Below are positions 33,213-40,979 of a stretch of 64,000 nucleotides of DNA, in pieces (positions within the stretch are counted from its first letter, which is position 1; each line of letters starts with the position of its first letter). Source of the DNA: Methanobacteriota archaeon (lineage in GTDB: Archaea > Thermoplasmatota > E2 > JACPAO01 > JAHWKR01). A model generated the notes under the pieces. The model saw nothing but the letters and a program-made list of their open reading frames with translations, made no database searches and was not told the origin of the DNA. The DNA lies in assembly GCA_019347805.1 (NCBI GenBank), contig JAHWKR010000011.1, positions 1-64,000 of the forward strand, given 5' to 3'. Both the position numbers and the translations under genes were made by a program.

Positions 33213-33977
33213 ATGAGCGGTCTCGAAGGGCCTCTCTCGGCACCCCGTCCGGGCATCTGTAGGACCCGTCCACCCTGCCACGTCCCACCCCGCAATCTTC
33301 AAACGACCTCCAAGGCTCGACAGGTCGGTCCTTTGGCCCCCCAAAAGCGCCGCCCACGACACACCTCGCCCCTTGGCGCCCGCCCCGGGGCCTTCATCAA
33401 CCTCTCCGCCAACCTGCGCTTCGCCCGCGCCGGCTACCTCGCCTCCATGGACGCCGAACTGGCCGGCCTCCCGGCGCTCCCGGCGACACGCGACCTCCTC
33501 GCCGCCTTCCACCCCGTGCTGTTCCACTACTTCTCCCACCGCGCCGGGATCCCCGTCCCCGACCTCCACGTGGTGGAGGACCCAGAAGACCTCGAGGCCC
33601 CCTGCCGACTCCTGGCGGCCCACCCCTACATGTGGGAACACAAGGACGCCAAGACCCTCATCGGTGCCAAACGCGCCTTCAAGTCGGTCTCCATGGGAGG
33701 TGGCCTTCCGGTCGCCATGTTCGCCGCCCACGGCAAGCCCTTCGTCTTCCGCGCCTTCCTCGGCATGACCCTCGCCAAGGGCCGCGAAGAACTGGCATGG
33801 AACATCTGGGAGCGCTTCCACCTGCCACTCATGACCGTCTACGGCTTCGACCGTGAGGAAGGCCCCGCCGTGACCCACATCGAGCCCTTGGAGCTCTCGG
33901 AGCTGACCGAACGGGACCTGCGTTACTTCCAGGAGGTGAGCGAACGACCGTACTCGGCTGTTTCCTGGACAGCGTGA
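33213..33977 (+). CDS. RLAN-type domain protein, partner of a RimK-like ATP-grasp ligase
   Basis: A protein of up to 254 residues whose recognisable part begins at FINLSANLRFARAGYLASMD and continues to the end. This resembles the RimK-like ATP-grasp N-terminal (RLAN) domain, with the conserved region around AKTLIGAKRAFKSVSMGG. In relatives RLAN is usually on the same chain as the ATP-grasp domain. Here a stop at 33975 separates them and the ligase begins at an overlapping GTGA. The start is uncertain: the frame is open from 33093, ATG 33213 is used here, and a TTG at 33333 fits a TATA-like TTCAAACG near 33301 and would remove about 40 non-conserved residues. First gene of a three-gene operon. 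Confidence 0.65.
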   Translation: MSGLEGPLSAPRPGICRTRPPCHVPPRNLQTTSKARQVGPLAPQKRRPRHTSPLGARPGAFINLSANLRFARAGYLASMDAELAGLPALPATRDLLAAFHPVLFHYFSHRAGIPVPDLHVVEDPEDLEAPCRLLAAHPYMWEHKDAKTLIGAKRAFKSVSMGGGLPVAMFAAHGKPFVFRAFLGMTLAKGREELAWNIWERFHLPLMTVYGFDREEGPAVTHIEPLELSELTERDLRYFQEVSERPYSAVSWTA

Positions 33978-34834
33978 AGACCGGGAAGGACCTGGACAAC
34001 CAAGCCCTCCTGCGCTTCGAGAAGGCCGCCGAGGACCTCGGTGCGCGCTTCGAGCGCTTCTACCCCAAAGACGTGCACCGGATCCCCGAGTACGACGCGG
34101 TGTTGATCCGCGCCGACACGCACGCCATGAACATGACCTACACCGTGGCCCGATTGGCCGAATCGGAAGGCATCCCGGTCCTGGATGAACCCGACTCCAT
34201 CGCCACCTGCGGCAACAAGATCCACATGGGCCGCCTCATGGAACGCCACGCGGTCCCCACACCCCCCACGCTCTACCTCCTCAAGGCGGACGCCCAGAGC
34301 ATCGAACCGGAACGGCTCTTCGAGGAACTCGGCAGCCCTCTCGTGCTGAAAGCGCCCACATCCGCGTTCTCCGCCTATGTGGAGAAGGTCTCCACCCCCG
34401 AGGAGTTCAAGAAAGAGTCCAAGCGGTTCCTCCGCCTCACCGACGGCCTCGTCGTCCAAGCGTTCATGCCGACCACCTACGACTGGCGCGTCGGTGTCCT
34501 CGACGGCCGCATCCTCTACGTCGCCCGCTACCACATGCCCAAAGGCGCCTGGCGCGTCTACGACAAGGAAGAGGGCAGCGGACAGAAGAAATGGGGCCGC
34601 GTCGAAGCCGTGCCGCTCGGCGAGGCGCCCAAGGACCTTCTCAAGGTGGCCAAGCAAGGCACCGCCGCCATCGGCAACAGCCTGTACGGCTGCGACATCA
34701 AACAGAGCGGCGACAGCTTCTACGTCATCGAGGTCAACGACAACCCCACCATCTATCCCGGCTACGAGGACAGCCGCGCGCCCCACCTCTACGAGGACAT
34801 CGTGCGCCACCTCCTGGAAGGGGGCATCGGGTGA
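33974..34834 (+). CDS. RimK-like ATP-grasp ligase
   Basis: Predicted ATP-dependent amide/peptide ligase of 286 residues. ATP-grasp features: DEPDSIATCGNKIHMGRLME, with the metal/substrate helix; the lysine in SPLVLKAPTSAF; the EKVSTPEEF segment; and the Mg-binding EVNDNPTIYPGYED near the C-terminus. It begins at GTG overlapping the stop of the RLAN gene. Upstream of that GTG, in the same frame, the reading (RTVLGCFLDSVKTGKDL) still resembles the family linker, hinting that the two genes were one polypeptide until a frameshift. The acceptor could be a protein, peptide or small metabolite. The GNAT gene follows with another GTGA overlap. Confidence 0.85.
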   Translation: MKTGKDLDNQALLRFEKAAEDLGARFERFYPKDVHRIPEYDAVLIRADTHAMNMTYTVARLAESEGIPVLDEPDSIATCGNKIHMGRLMERHAVPTPPTLYLLKADAQSIEPERLFEELGSPLVLKAPTSAFSAYVEKVSTPEEFKKESKRFLRLTDGLVVQAFMPTTYDWRVGVLDGRILYVARYHMPKGAWRVYDKEEGSGQKKWGRVEAVPLGEAPKDLLKVAKQGTAAIGNSLYGCDIKQSGDSFYVIEVNDNPTIYPGYEDSRAPHLYEDIVRHLLEGGIG

Positions 34835-35274
34835 GCCGACTGCGGCGTGCCCGCGAGCGGGACGTCGCCGAGCTGGACGCACTGGACCGCTCGCTCTACA
34901 CGAGCGACATCGTCGACGCCGCCGAATGGCGCGCCCGGCTGAAACGGCGCACCAACGAGGTGTGGGTCGCCGAGGACGAAGACGGCCTTGTCTGTTCACT
35001 TCTCCTTGTGCACGGCAAGCAGAACACGCGCGTCGAGGGCATCCAGGTCGCCAAGCGCGTGCAGGGACAAGGCTGGGGACGACGACTACTCCGGCACGCG
35101 GTCCGCCGGGCCGAGGCGTTGGGGAAAGAGCGGGTCACGCTCGAGGTGGCGAGCCGCAACACCCGCGCCGAACAGGTCTACGCCTCGTTCGGGTTCAAGA
35201 GGCGGGGGAGCATCCCCGGGTACTATGAGGACGGGGACTCGGCGATCCGGATGACGTACGAGCTCGCCGACTAG
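34831..35274 (+). CDS. GNAT-family N-acetyltransferase
   Basis: A 147-residue acetyltransferase. Acetyl-CoA binding motif A is VAKRVQGQGWGRRLLRHAV (Q-x-x-G-x-G form) and motif B lies in VASRNTRAEQVYASFGFKRRG. The start is GTG at 34831, overlapping the ligase stop as GTGA; the track ORF begins upstream inside the ligase. RLAN, RimK-like ATP-grasp and GNAT genes form a conserved association predicted to make a modified amino acid or peptide tag; this operon fits that arrangement. The target is unknown. Confidence 0.85.
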   Translation: MSRLRRARERDVAELDALDRSLYTSDIVDAAEWRARLKRRTNEVWVAEDEDGLVCSLLLVHGKQNTRVEGIQVAKRVQGQGWGRRLLRHAVRRAEALGKERVTLEVASRNTRAEQVYASFGFKRRGSIPGYYEDGDSAIRMTYELAD

Positions 35275-35381
35275 CGTCGGCTCGTCGCACGTCCAGTCGC
35301 GCTGGCGCGCTCGAAGACACTCGAACTCGGTCAACAGAGTTGACCTCTTCGATGGCTGCCCACCTTCGGTTCCACGGAAGG

Positions 35382-35390
35382 CATTTAAAC
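35382..35390 (+). promoter_or_regulatory. TATA box of the 35.4 kb lipoprotein gene
   Basis: CATTTAAAC is centred 26 nt before the ATG at 35412, an exact leaderless spacing. Confidence 0.7.
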
Positions 35391-35411
35391 CTCCAATCCA
35401 CCGACGGCACC

Positions 35412-36461
35412 ATGGTCCCCGGTCGCACGTCCAAACGGTCTTCGACATGGGTCTATGCGCTCGGGCTCCTGGTCTTGGCTTCGGGTTGTCTTGCTGTCGA
35501 ACCAGACTCCGATCCCGAACCGGGGGCCGACCGTCCACCTTCTCCCACCGAATGGACAGTCGGTGAGAAATGGTCGAACGCCACATGGACCACCCAGTGG
35601 GACGGCGATCTCGCGGTCGCGGTCCAGCTCAATGCCTCGGAGGCCGTAGAGTGCCAAGTGATCTGGGCGGCGTGGGGAGTATCAGACCATCTTCGCCCCA
35701 CGTTCGGAATCATTGTTCAGCACTCGGATGGTCTCTTCGTTGACCTCGGTCGCGGCCAAAGCAATTTTGATCCGAGCGTCCACATGCATGCTGGCGGGAC
35801 CATCGACCACGAAGTGTTTCCAGGAACCTACGGTTGGACTGACTTTGTGAACCGGACGTTCCCCCTCACACCGGAATCACCCCTTGAGATCACAGGCTTC
35901 GCGATCGGGCTCCGATCACAAGACCCCGACGGGCTGAGACCCACCTCCTGGGTTCTACCAAATGCTTGGGAAGACGACAGCGCCCTACTGCGGATCTCCT
36001 GTAATCGCGATGTGGATGTCGCCGCCCTGGGGTTGGGTACAACAGTCGACGTGTTTGACGAATCTGGATTCCGAGGAGGTGCGGGTGCCCACGCTCACGC
36101 CGTCTTCGATCCTTCAGGTGCCACGATCGCGTCACGAGTCGAAAGGGAGGTGGCCCACGAAAACGCCCTCGTCGCCATCGACCTCTATGGCGACCTGCTT
36201 CTGAACCACCTGGCGGTCGGCGTGGTAGAGATCGACCATCCCGATGGTTCCGAGACCCTTATCGACTATCCTTCAGAACTACTGGTCGGATGTATCACAG
36301 GTCTCGCGTGTCCGATCACGACCTATCTGCACGAATCAGGTGCGGGCACCTATGGTGTGACCGCGACCTATGCCTCCGTAGAGATAACAGGGATCCTGAG
36401 AGGGGTGATCCTTGGGCACGACCCGACGGATTCCTTACCTATGGGCGACTCGGCGAACTAG
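35412..36461 (+). CDS. Secreted lipoprotein, unknown
   Basis: A 349-residue lipoprotein. The ATG at 35412 (not the track ATG at 35340) gives a signal peptide with a lipobox LASGC, acylated cysteine at residue 26. The mature chain begins acidic and proline-rich (EPDSDPEPGADRPPSP), then shows beta-rich segments and a repeated HAHA motif (GGAGAHAHAVFD). No known domain is recognised. A TATA box exactly 26 nt upstream marks it as a leaderless gene. It is followed on the same strand by a BNR-repeat lipoprotein with its own promoter, so the region is a small surface-protein cluster. Codon use has lower third-position GC in places than its neighbours, a mild sign of later arrival. Confidence 0.7.
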   Translation: MVPGRTSKRSSTWVYALGLLVLASGCLAVEPDSDPEPGADRPPSPTEWTVGEKWSNATWTTQWDGDLAVAVQLNASEAVECQVIWAAWGVSDHLRPTFGIIVQHSDGLFVDLGRGQSNFDPSVHMHAGGTIDHEVFPGTYGWTDFVNRTFPLTPESPLEITGFAIGLRSQDPDGLRPTSWVLPNAWEDDSALLRISCNRDVDVAALGLGTTVDVFDESGFRGGAGAHAHAVFDPSGATIASRVEREVAHENALVAIDLYGDLLLNHLAVGVVEIDHPDGSETLIDYPSELLVGCITGLACPITTYLHESGAGTYGVTATYASVEITGILRGVILGHDPTDSLPMGDSAN

Positions 36462-36529
36462 CTCCTTGGTGACCGGTCCATCCGAGAGTCGCTCAGCCCC
36501 ATTCTAGCGACGACCCGGCTTCCCCAATC

Positions 36530-36538
36530 CTTATCAAT
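36530..36538 (+). promoter_or_regulatory. TATA box of the 36.6 kb BNR-repeat protein gene
   Basis: CTTATCAAT lies about 26 nt before the ATG at 36560. Confidence 0.6.
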
Positions 36539-36559
36539 CCCCACCCGGACGCGTCTCTC

Positions 36560-38140
36560 ATGCAGGCCCTTCGTGCGTGGCTCGTCCTCCCCCTCGCCCT
36601 GGTCGCCCTCTCGGGTTGCCTCGGTGACGAGGAGACGGTCGAGACGGTAGACCCAGACCCCGGAACGCTGGCCCCTCTTTGGATCCTTGACGCGGCCCGG
36701 AACAACCTCACGGCAGCGGACTTTTCCGAGACGGTGCCGTCGTTCGAACTGGTGAAAGCGAGCGACCGCATCAGCGGCGAGCCCACCATCGGCATCACAC
36801 GCCAAGGCACGATCTTCTATCCGGCCATCGACTTCGACGCCGTCCGGGGCCTGCCCAAGACGGTCTACATGCGCAGCACGGACGGCGGGAGCACGTGGGA
36901 GGAGACCTCGCCGAAGATGGCGGGCGTCGAGACCCACCCGACGAGCTTCGACCCCTACGTCTACGTCGACCCGACCACCGGCCGCGTCTTCGCCATGGAC
37001 ATGGGCCCCCACGTCGCCTGCAACAAGGTCAGCTGGTCCGACGACGAGGGCGAGACCTGGGTGACCCGCGACGGCGCCTGCATCCCGGGCATCAACGACC
37101 ACCCGACCATCTTCGCCGGTCCCGCGACCGCCGCGACGAACACGGCTGTCTACCCGAACCAGGTCTACATCTGCACGAACCAGATCACCGACTCCATCTG
37201 CTACCAGAGCCCGGACGGCGGCATCAACTGGATCGCCACCGCCCCGGCCTACCTCGGCTACGACCCCGAACGCTGGCAGCCTCCGAGCGAACCGTCCGAG
37301 GCAGGAGTGGTGCGCTCCGTGTTCTCCGGTCTCTGCGGCGGCCTCCACGGACACGGCCACGCCTCGTGGGCCGACGGCACGGTCTACCTGGGCCGCGACT
37401 GGTGCGGAGAGCCGAGCGTCGCCGTGAGCCACGACGGCGGCCTCACGTTCACCAAGGTGCGCATCTCGGACGACCCGAAACACAGTCCGTCCGAGCACGA
37501 TGTCTCCATCGGCACCGACACCGCAGGCACCGCCTACGCACTGTGGCTCGGCGACAAGGCACGCAGCGCCTATCTTTCGGTCAGCAAGGACAAGGGCCTC
37601 ACCTGGTCGGAACCAGCCAACGTCACCGCGCCCGGGGTCACCGCGATGAAGTTCCCGAGTCTCGTCGCCGGTTCCGAGGGCCGCATCGCGTTCCTCTATG
37701 TCGGCACCGAGAACCCGTACGGCAACGATGCCGGGAAGCTGCGCGAAGGCTGCATCGACCGCTCGAAGAGCTATTGCTACGAGTATCCCGACGCCTACAA
37801 CAACAGCACCTGGAACGCCTACGTCGGCATCTCGCTCAACGGCGACAGCGAAGAAGCGGTGTTCGTGACCACCATGGCGAACGCGGCGGACGAACCGCTC
37901 AAGCGTGGCACCTGCTCGGGCCGCTGCTTCGGCGACAAAGGCGGCATGTACGACTTCCTCGACATCGACATCGACCCGACGAGCGGTTCGGTCTATCTGG
38001 CGCTCGTCGATGTGTGCTCAGGCGAGTGCGACGGCCCCGGGAAGGGCAAGTTCGACGTCCAGGAACACTCCGTCGGCACCGTGGCGCGCCAACTCGGTGG
38101 CGTCACGCTCCTTGCCGAGCCCCTCGCCGAGCGCAAGTAG
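36560..38140 (+). CDS. BNR/Asp-box repeat (sialidase-like) lipoprotein 1
   Basis: A surface lipoprotein of 526 residues with lipobox ALSGC (cysteine 20). It contains at least five Asp-box motifs of the form SxDxGxTW: STDGGSTW, SDDEGETW, SPDGGINW, SHDGGLTF and SKDKGLTW, spread over residues about 105-360, so a six-bladed beta-propeller is expected. Key sialidase arginine-triad positions were not convincingly found, so it may bind glycans or be a different propeller rather than a sialidase. Eight or more cysteines suggest disulfides. It is a paralogue of the protein at 49.3 kb (same architecture and matching EPTIGIT and CNKVSWSDDEG / CNTLSYSDDEG segments). Confidence 0.85.
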   Translation: MQALRAWLVLPLALVALSGCLGDEETVETVDPDPGTLAPLWILDAARNNLTAADFSETVPSFELVKASDRISGEPTIGITRQGTIFYPAIDFDAVRGLPKTVYMRSTDGGSTWEETSPKMAGVETHPTSFDPYVYVDPTTGRVFAMDMGPHVACNKVSWSDDEGETWVTRDGACIPGINDHPTIFAGPATAATNTAVYPNQVYICTNQITDSICYQSPDGGINWIATAPAYLGYDPERWQPPSEPSEAGVVRSVFSGLCGGLHGHGHASWADGTVYLGRDWCGEPSVAVSHDGGLTFTKVRISDDPKHSPSEHDVSIGTDTAGTAYALWLGDKARSAYLSVSKDKGLTWSEPANVTAPGVTAMKFPSLVAGSEGRIAFLYVGTENPYGNDAGKLREGCIDRSKSYCYEYPDAYNNSTWNAYVGISLNGDSEEAVFVTTMANAADEPLKRGTCSGRCFGDKGGMYDFLDIDIDPTSGSVYLALVDVCSGECDGPGKGKFDVQEHSVGTVARQLGGVTLLAEPLAERK

Positions 38141-38302
38141 GGTGCCCGGCAATTCTTCTCCCCTCCCTTCTCCTTCTCGTCCCTTCCCTGTCGTCCATCC
38201 GGCGAACCGCGGCGCCGTCGTATCGCCGGGGGACGACAACCGCTTCGCTCGGACATCGGAGGCCGCGACCGAGGCCGCGGAGGCCCTGAGGCAAAAGTCG
38301 GA

Positions 38303-38626
38303 CTAGGAACCCTGCCGGAGCACGAAGCAGCGGCTCGGGGTGATGTCCATCTGTCCGGACTGGCTCATCAGGATCTTGACAGCGTCCGCGACCCGGGTGA
38401 CATAGATGGTCCGGAGGTCGGTGAACATGCGCTCCCCTTCGCCGCGCAGCTCGGGGTTCTGCTTGGCCACGACGAGCGCGTCGGAGCAGGTGGGATTCAC
38501 GAGGACCGCGTGGTCGTGGGCGTAGCGGTCGATGGTCTCCACCAGGAGCTCGTTCCGGTCGAGGTCGTAGTCCTCGAGGAAGCTCTTGCGCTTTTCCTTG
38601 TTCGAGAGCAGGACGCGTGCGTTCAC
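38303..38626 (-). CDS. Small conserved-looking cytoplasmic protein, unknown
   Basis: A 107-residue protein starting with GTG. A basic N-terminal helix (SNKEKRKSFLEDYDLDRNEL) is followed by alpha/beta segments (VLVNPTCSDALVVAKQNPEL, DLRTIYVTRVADAVKILMSQ). No family is recognised. It has no signal or membrane helix. An inverted repeat straddles its TATA-like promoter, so it may be a self-regulated or stress gene. Lies alone, convergent with the BNR gene and about 250 nt upstream of the ndk stop on the same strand. Confidence 0.65.
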   Translation of the reverse strand: MNARVLLSNKEKRKSFLEDYDLDRNELLVETIDRYAHDHAVLVNPTCSDALVVAKQNPELRGEGERMFTDLRTIYVTRVADAVKILMSQSGQMDITPSRCFVLRQGS

Positions 38627-38646
38627 GATAACCCAGTATGATAAGG

Positions 38647-38668
38647 AGTGGCAACCCTTTATGCCACT
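38647..38668 (-). promoter_or_regulatory. Perfect inverted repeat over the promoter of the 107-residue gene
   Basis: AGTGGCA and TGCCACT, 7-bp arms separated by 8 bp. The spacer contains the TATA-like CATAAAGG (minus strand), about 33 nt before the GTG start. The geometry suggests a dimeric repressor site. Confidence 0.5.
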
Positions 38669-38669
38669 T

Positions 38670-38880
38670 CCGGTGAGGACGTCGGAATCGTAAGGGTAGA
38701 GGGGTCAAAGTCCGCCGGTTTCCTTCTGTAGAAAGAAGGAATTCGCAAAATCGGCAAGTCTCCAATATATAACACGAAGTATGTGCCGGAAGCGGCGTCG
38801 CCAACACGCCGGGTGCACCCGACACGGCGAAAAAGAGAATCAAGGTAGAGATGTCAGGGTGGAGAAAGGGTCCGGCAAGA
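38670..38880. other. Intergenic stretch before ndk end
   Basis: About 210 nt between the 107-residue gene promoter and the ndk stop. It contains an AT-rich CCAATATATAACACG near 38766 but no ORF or strong hairpin that I can support. Confidence 0.3.
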
Positions 38881-39333
38881 CTACTCGAAGACCCACTGGT
38901 CCTCGGAGCGCTCCCAGTCGACGAGGTCGTCGCCGAACCAGAGCGCGATCTCGCTCTTCGCGGTCTCCGCACCGTCCGACCCGTGGATGAGGTTGCGACC
39001 GATGTGGGACGACAGGTCGAAGCGGATCTCGCCCGGCTTGCCGTCGACCGGGTTCGTGGCGCCCATCAGCGAGCGGGCGACCTTGATGACCTCCTCGCCC
39101 TCGAGCACCATGGCGACCACAGGGCCCGAGGTGATGAACCCGACGAGCCCCTTGTAGAACGGGCGCTCCTTGTGCACCGCGTAGTGCTTCTCCGCGAGCT
39201 CCTGGCTCACGTTCATGAACTTCATGCCGATGATCTTGATGCCCTTCGCTTCGAAGCGGGAGACGATCTCGCCGATGAGACCGCGCTGCACCCCGTCGGG
39301 CTTGATCATGGCGAACGTGCGTTCGATGGCCAT
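38881..39333 (-). CDS. ndk: Nucleoside diphosphate kinase
   Basis: Transfers the terminal phosphate between NTPs and NDPs through a phosphohistidine. 150 residues, family-typical. The N-terminal [19 protein letters not shown] strand and the active-site NLIHGSDG with H117 are intact. The track ORF extends upstream into L24e; ATG at 39333 is right for the family and has GGAAGTGA 5 nt upstream. It is the last gene of the archaeal L7Ae-S28e-L24e-NDK operon. Confidence 0.97.
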   Translation of the reverse strand: MAIERTFAMIKPDGVQRGLIGEIVSRFEAKGIKIIGMKFMNVSQELAEKHYAVHKERPFYKGLVGFITSGPVVAMVLEGEEVIKVARSLMGATNPVDGKPGEIRFDLSSHIGRNLIHGSDGAETAKSEIALWFGDDLVDWERSEDQWVFE

Positions 39334-39388
39334 AACGTCACTTCCAGAAAGTGGAGGAAAAGGGGAGAAAGATCGGATGGACGGGCGA

Positions 39389-39571
39389 CTACGCCTGGCG
39401 CTCGAAGTGCTGGCTCCAGCGGACCCGGCGGGGCACACGCTTGAGCTCGAGCATGTTCTTGCGGCACTTGGAAGTGCAGAACATGAGCACCGTGCCGTCG
39501 CGCTTGATGTACATCATCCCGGTGCCGGGCTCGACATTGTTGCCGCAGAAACTGCAGACGCGGGTCTCCAC
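39389..39571 (-). CDS. rpl24e: Large ribosomal subunit protein eL24
   Basis: A 60-residue zinc-ribbon ribosomal protein. The zinc ligands are [11 protein letters not shown] and CTSKCRKN, preserving the four-cysteine archaeal form. It follows S28e after 2 nt and precedes ndk by 55 nt. Confidence 0.96.
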   Translation of the reverse strand: METRVCSFCGNNVEPGTGMMYIKRDGTVLMFCTSKCRKNMLELKRVPRRVRWSQHFERQA

Positions 39572-39573
39572 GC

Positions 39574-39789
39574 CTACCGCCTCCCACCGAGCTTGCGCGC
39601 CTCGCGCTCCGTCTCGCGCAGCATGAGCACGTCGCCCGGCTGCACGGGACCCATCACGTTGCGGGTGATGATACGTCCCTTGTCGCGACCGTCGAGCACG
39701 CGGACCTTGACCTGGGTGGCTTCACCCGTCATACCGGTCCGCCCGATGATCTCGACGACCTCGGAGGGGATCCCTTCAAATTCGGCCAT
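39574..39789 (-). CDS. rps28e: Small ribosomal subunit protein eS28
   Basis: A 71-residue ribosomal protein with an OB/S1-like fold. The family patterns [20 protein letters not shown] and the C-terminal [15 protein letters not shown] are clear. Second gene of the L7Ae operon, 23 nt after rpl7ae. Confidence 0.97.
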   Translation of the reverse strand: MAEFEGIPSEVVEIIGRTGMTGEATQVKVRVLDGRDKGRIITRNVMGPVQPGDVLMLRETEREARKLGGRR

Positions 39790-39812
39790 GGTGGTTCAAT
39801 TCCTCCGCTCGA

Positions 39813-40214
39813 CTATTCCGCGGTCGCGGCGGCCTCGGTCTTGCCACCGGGGCTGTGGATGTTGTTGATCTTCTTGACGAGGTCCTCGAGGGTCTCTCCC
39901 GAGGCGCCGGCGTCCAGGACGGCGACGGCCGCGGTGCCGACCGAGAGGCCGGCCGACTGGCCGAGCTCGCTCTTCGAAGGCACGTAGGAGTAGGTGATCC
40001 CCTTCTCCTCGCAAAGCAGCGGGATGTGTGCAAGGATCTCCTCGGGGGTGACGTCCTCGGCCATCACGACGAGCTTGGCGGCGCCGCGCTCGACCTGCTT
40101 GGTGACCTCGTTGGTCCCCTTGGACACCTTGCCGGTGTCCTTGGCCTTCTCGACGACGTCGTAGGTCTGCTTCGCGAGTTCCTCAGGGATCTCGAATCGG
40201 ACGAACATGGGCAT
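39813..40214 (-). CDS. rpl7ae: Ribosomal protein eL8 (L7Ae), K-turn binding
   Basis: A 133-residue RNA-binding protein of the ribosome, box C/D and H/ACA RNPs and archaeal RNase P. Signature segments are RGAAKLVVMAEDVTPEE and IPLLCEEKGITYSYVPSKSELG. ATG at 40214 has GGAGG 7 nt upstream; an ATG at 40208 is an alternative. First gene of the operon. The promoter TATA at about 40311 gives a leader of about 70 nt. L7Ae is known to repress its own mRNA through leader K-turns in some archaea, but I could not identify a convincing K-turn here. Notably rnp2 at 54.3 kb is another subunit of the same RNase P. Confidence 0.96.
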   Translation of the reverse strand: MPMFVRFEIPEELAKQTYDVVEKAKDTGKVSKGTNEVTKQVERGAAKLVVMAEDVTPEEILAHIPLLCEEKGITYSYVPSKSELGQSAGLSVGTAAVAVLDAGASGETLEDLVKKINNIHSPGGKTEAAATAE

Positions 40215-40307
40215 TTTTGGTCCTCCATCGGCCCGCGGGGGGCTTCATGGGTCATTGGAACCCGGACCGGAAACCGGCTCGGGCAGGGGGTGTCGAACCC
40301 GGATTGC

Positions 40308-40315
40308 TTTTAAAC
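40308..40315 (-). promoter_or_regulatory. TATA box of the rpl7ae operon
   Basis: GTTTAAAA on the minus strand lies about 97 nt before the rpl7ae ATG; transcription should begin near 40285. Confidence 0.6.
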
Positions 40316-40454
40316 GTTTTGGGGACGCCGGAACGTCCCGGCACGGGAGTGGAGAGAAAGCGGCAGGAAGAGGTCACAAAAGGCGGCCCCCGGGAAGCTC
40401 GGCACGGTGGCCCGCTGATCTTGACAAGCCCGCCGAGACGCGCCCGCCCACGGC

Positions 40455-40844
40455 CTAGGACGCCGCGACGATCATGCGCATCCCGCCGTCCGGCGAACCG
40501 TGATAGCGGCAATAGACCGTGTAGTCGGTCTGCCGGTCAATGGACATCGAGGTCTCCTGACCCGGCTCCAGCTCCGTGTCCTTCCGGATGTTGTCGTCGC
40601 CCGCGATGACCACCGTCACCGTGTGCAGCCTGGAGCCATCGTTGACGAAGCGGACCGTGTCTCCGACATCCGCGGTGACCTGCGACGGCGAGAACGTGTC
40701 GTCACGGAGCGTCACCTTGTCGGTATCCGAATCGATGCCCGTGTCGTCCGGGCCGGGCTCTGCTGAATACTCGGTCTCGACACAGCCGGCGAGCCCGAGG
40801 GAGACAAGGGAGAGGAGGATGGCGACGGGGACGCGCGGGGCCAT
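40455..40844 (-). CDS. Cupredoxin (plastocyanin/halocyanin-like) lipoprotein
   Basis: A membrane-tethered blue-copper electron carrier of 129 residues. The signal peptide ends in the lipobox GLAGC (C21). Type 1 copper ligands are readable as H74 (SRLHTVTVV), then C112, H115 and M122 (YCRYHGSPDGGM). It may donate electrons to the cox oxidase encoded at 19-22 kb or link an upstream dehydrogenase. The track ORF is far longer because of the antisense frame of purC; ATG at 40844 begins the signal peptide and has a TATA-like CGTTTTTCC 28 nt upstream. Divergent from purC. Confidence 0.9.
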   Translation of the reverse strand: MAPRVPVAILLSLVSLGLAGCVETEYSAEPGPDDTGIDSDTDKVTLRDDTFSPSQVTADVGDTVRFVNDGSRLHTVTVVIAGDDNIRKDTELEPGQETSMSIDRQTDYTVYCRYHGSPDGGMRMIVAAS

Positions 40845-40949
40845 GCCGACGGCGAGGCGGCCGGACGGAAAAACGGGTCCGGTCGCGGCGAGACGTCCCA
40901 CCCACATGTCGGCCCCCTCGTCCCACGCCACCCGCCAGGACCCGTCAAC

Positions 40950-40957
40950 GAAAAATA
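40950..40957 (+). promoter_or_regulatory. TATA-like element of purC
   Basis: AAAAATACC is centred about 26 nt before the purC ATG at 40980, suggesting a leaderless mRNA. Confidence 0.5.
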
Positions 40958-40979
40958 CCGCCACCGGCTCGCGCGCCCC

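Noticed and set aside
33015-33878. 287-codon minus-strand ORF opposite the RLAN gene
   Set aside because: Shadow; it overlaps the promoter of copy A and the coding RLAN domain.
40215-40285. K-turn in the rpl7ae leader for autoregulation
   Set aside because: Known in other archaea, but no C-stem/NNN/GA-AG arrangement was convincing here.
40270-40302. tRNA-like GGGTTCGACACCCC in the rpl7ae leader
   Set aside because: It recalls a T-arm, but no acceptor, D or anticodon arms can be paired and the TATA box is directly upstream.
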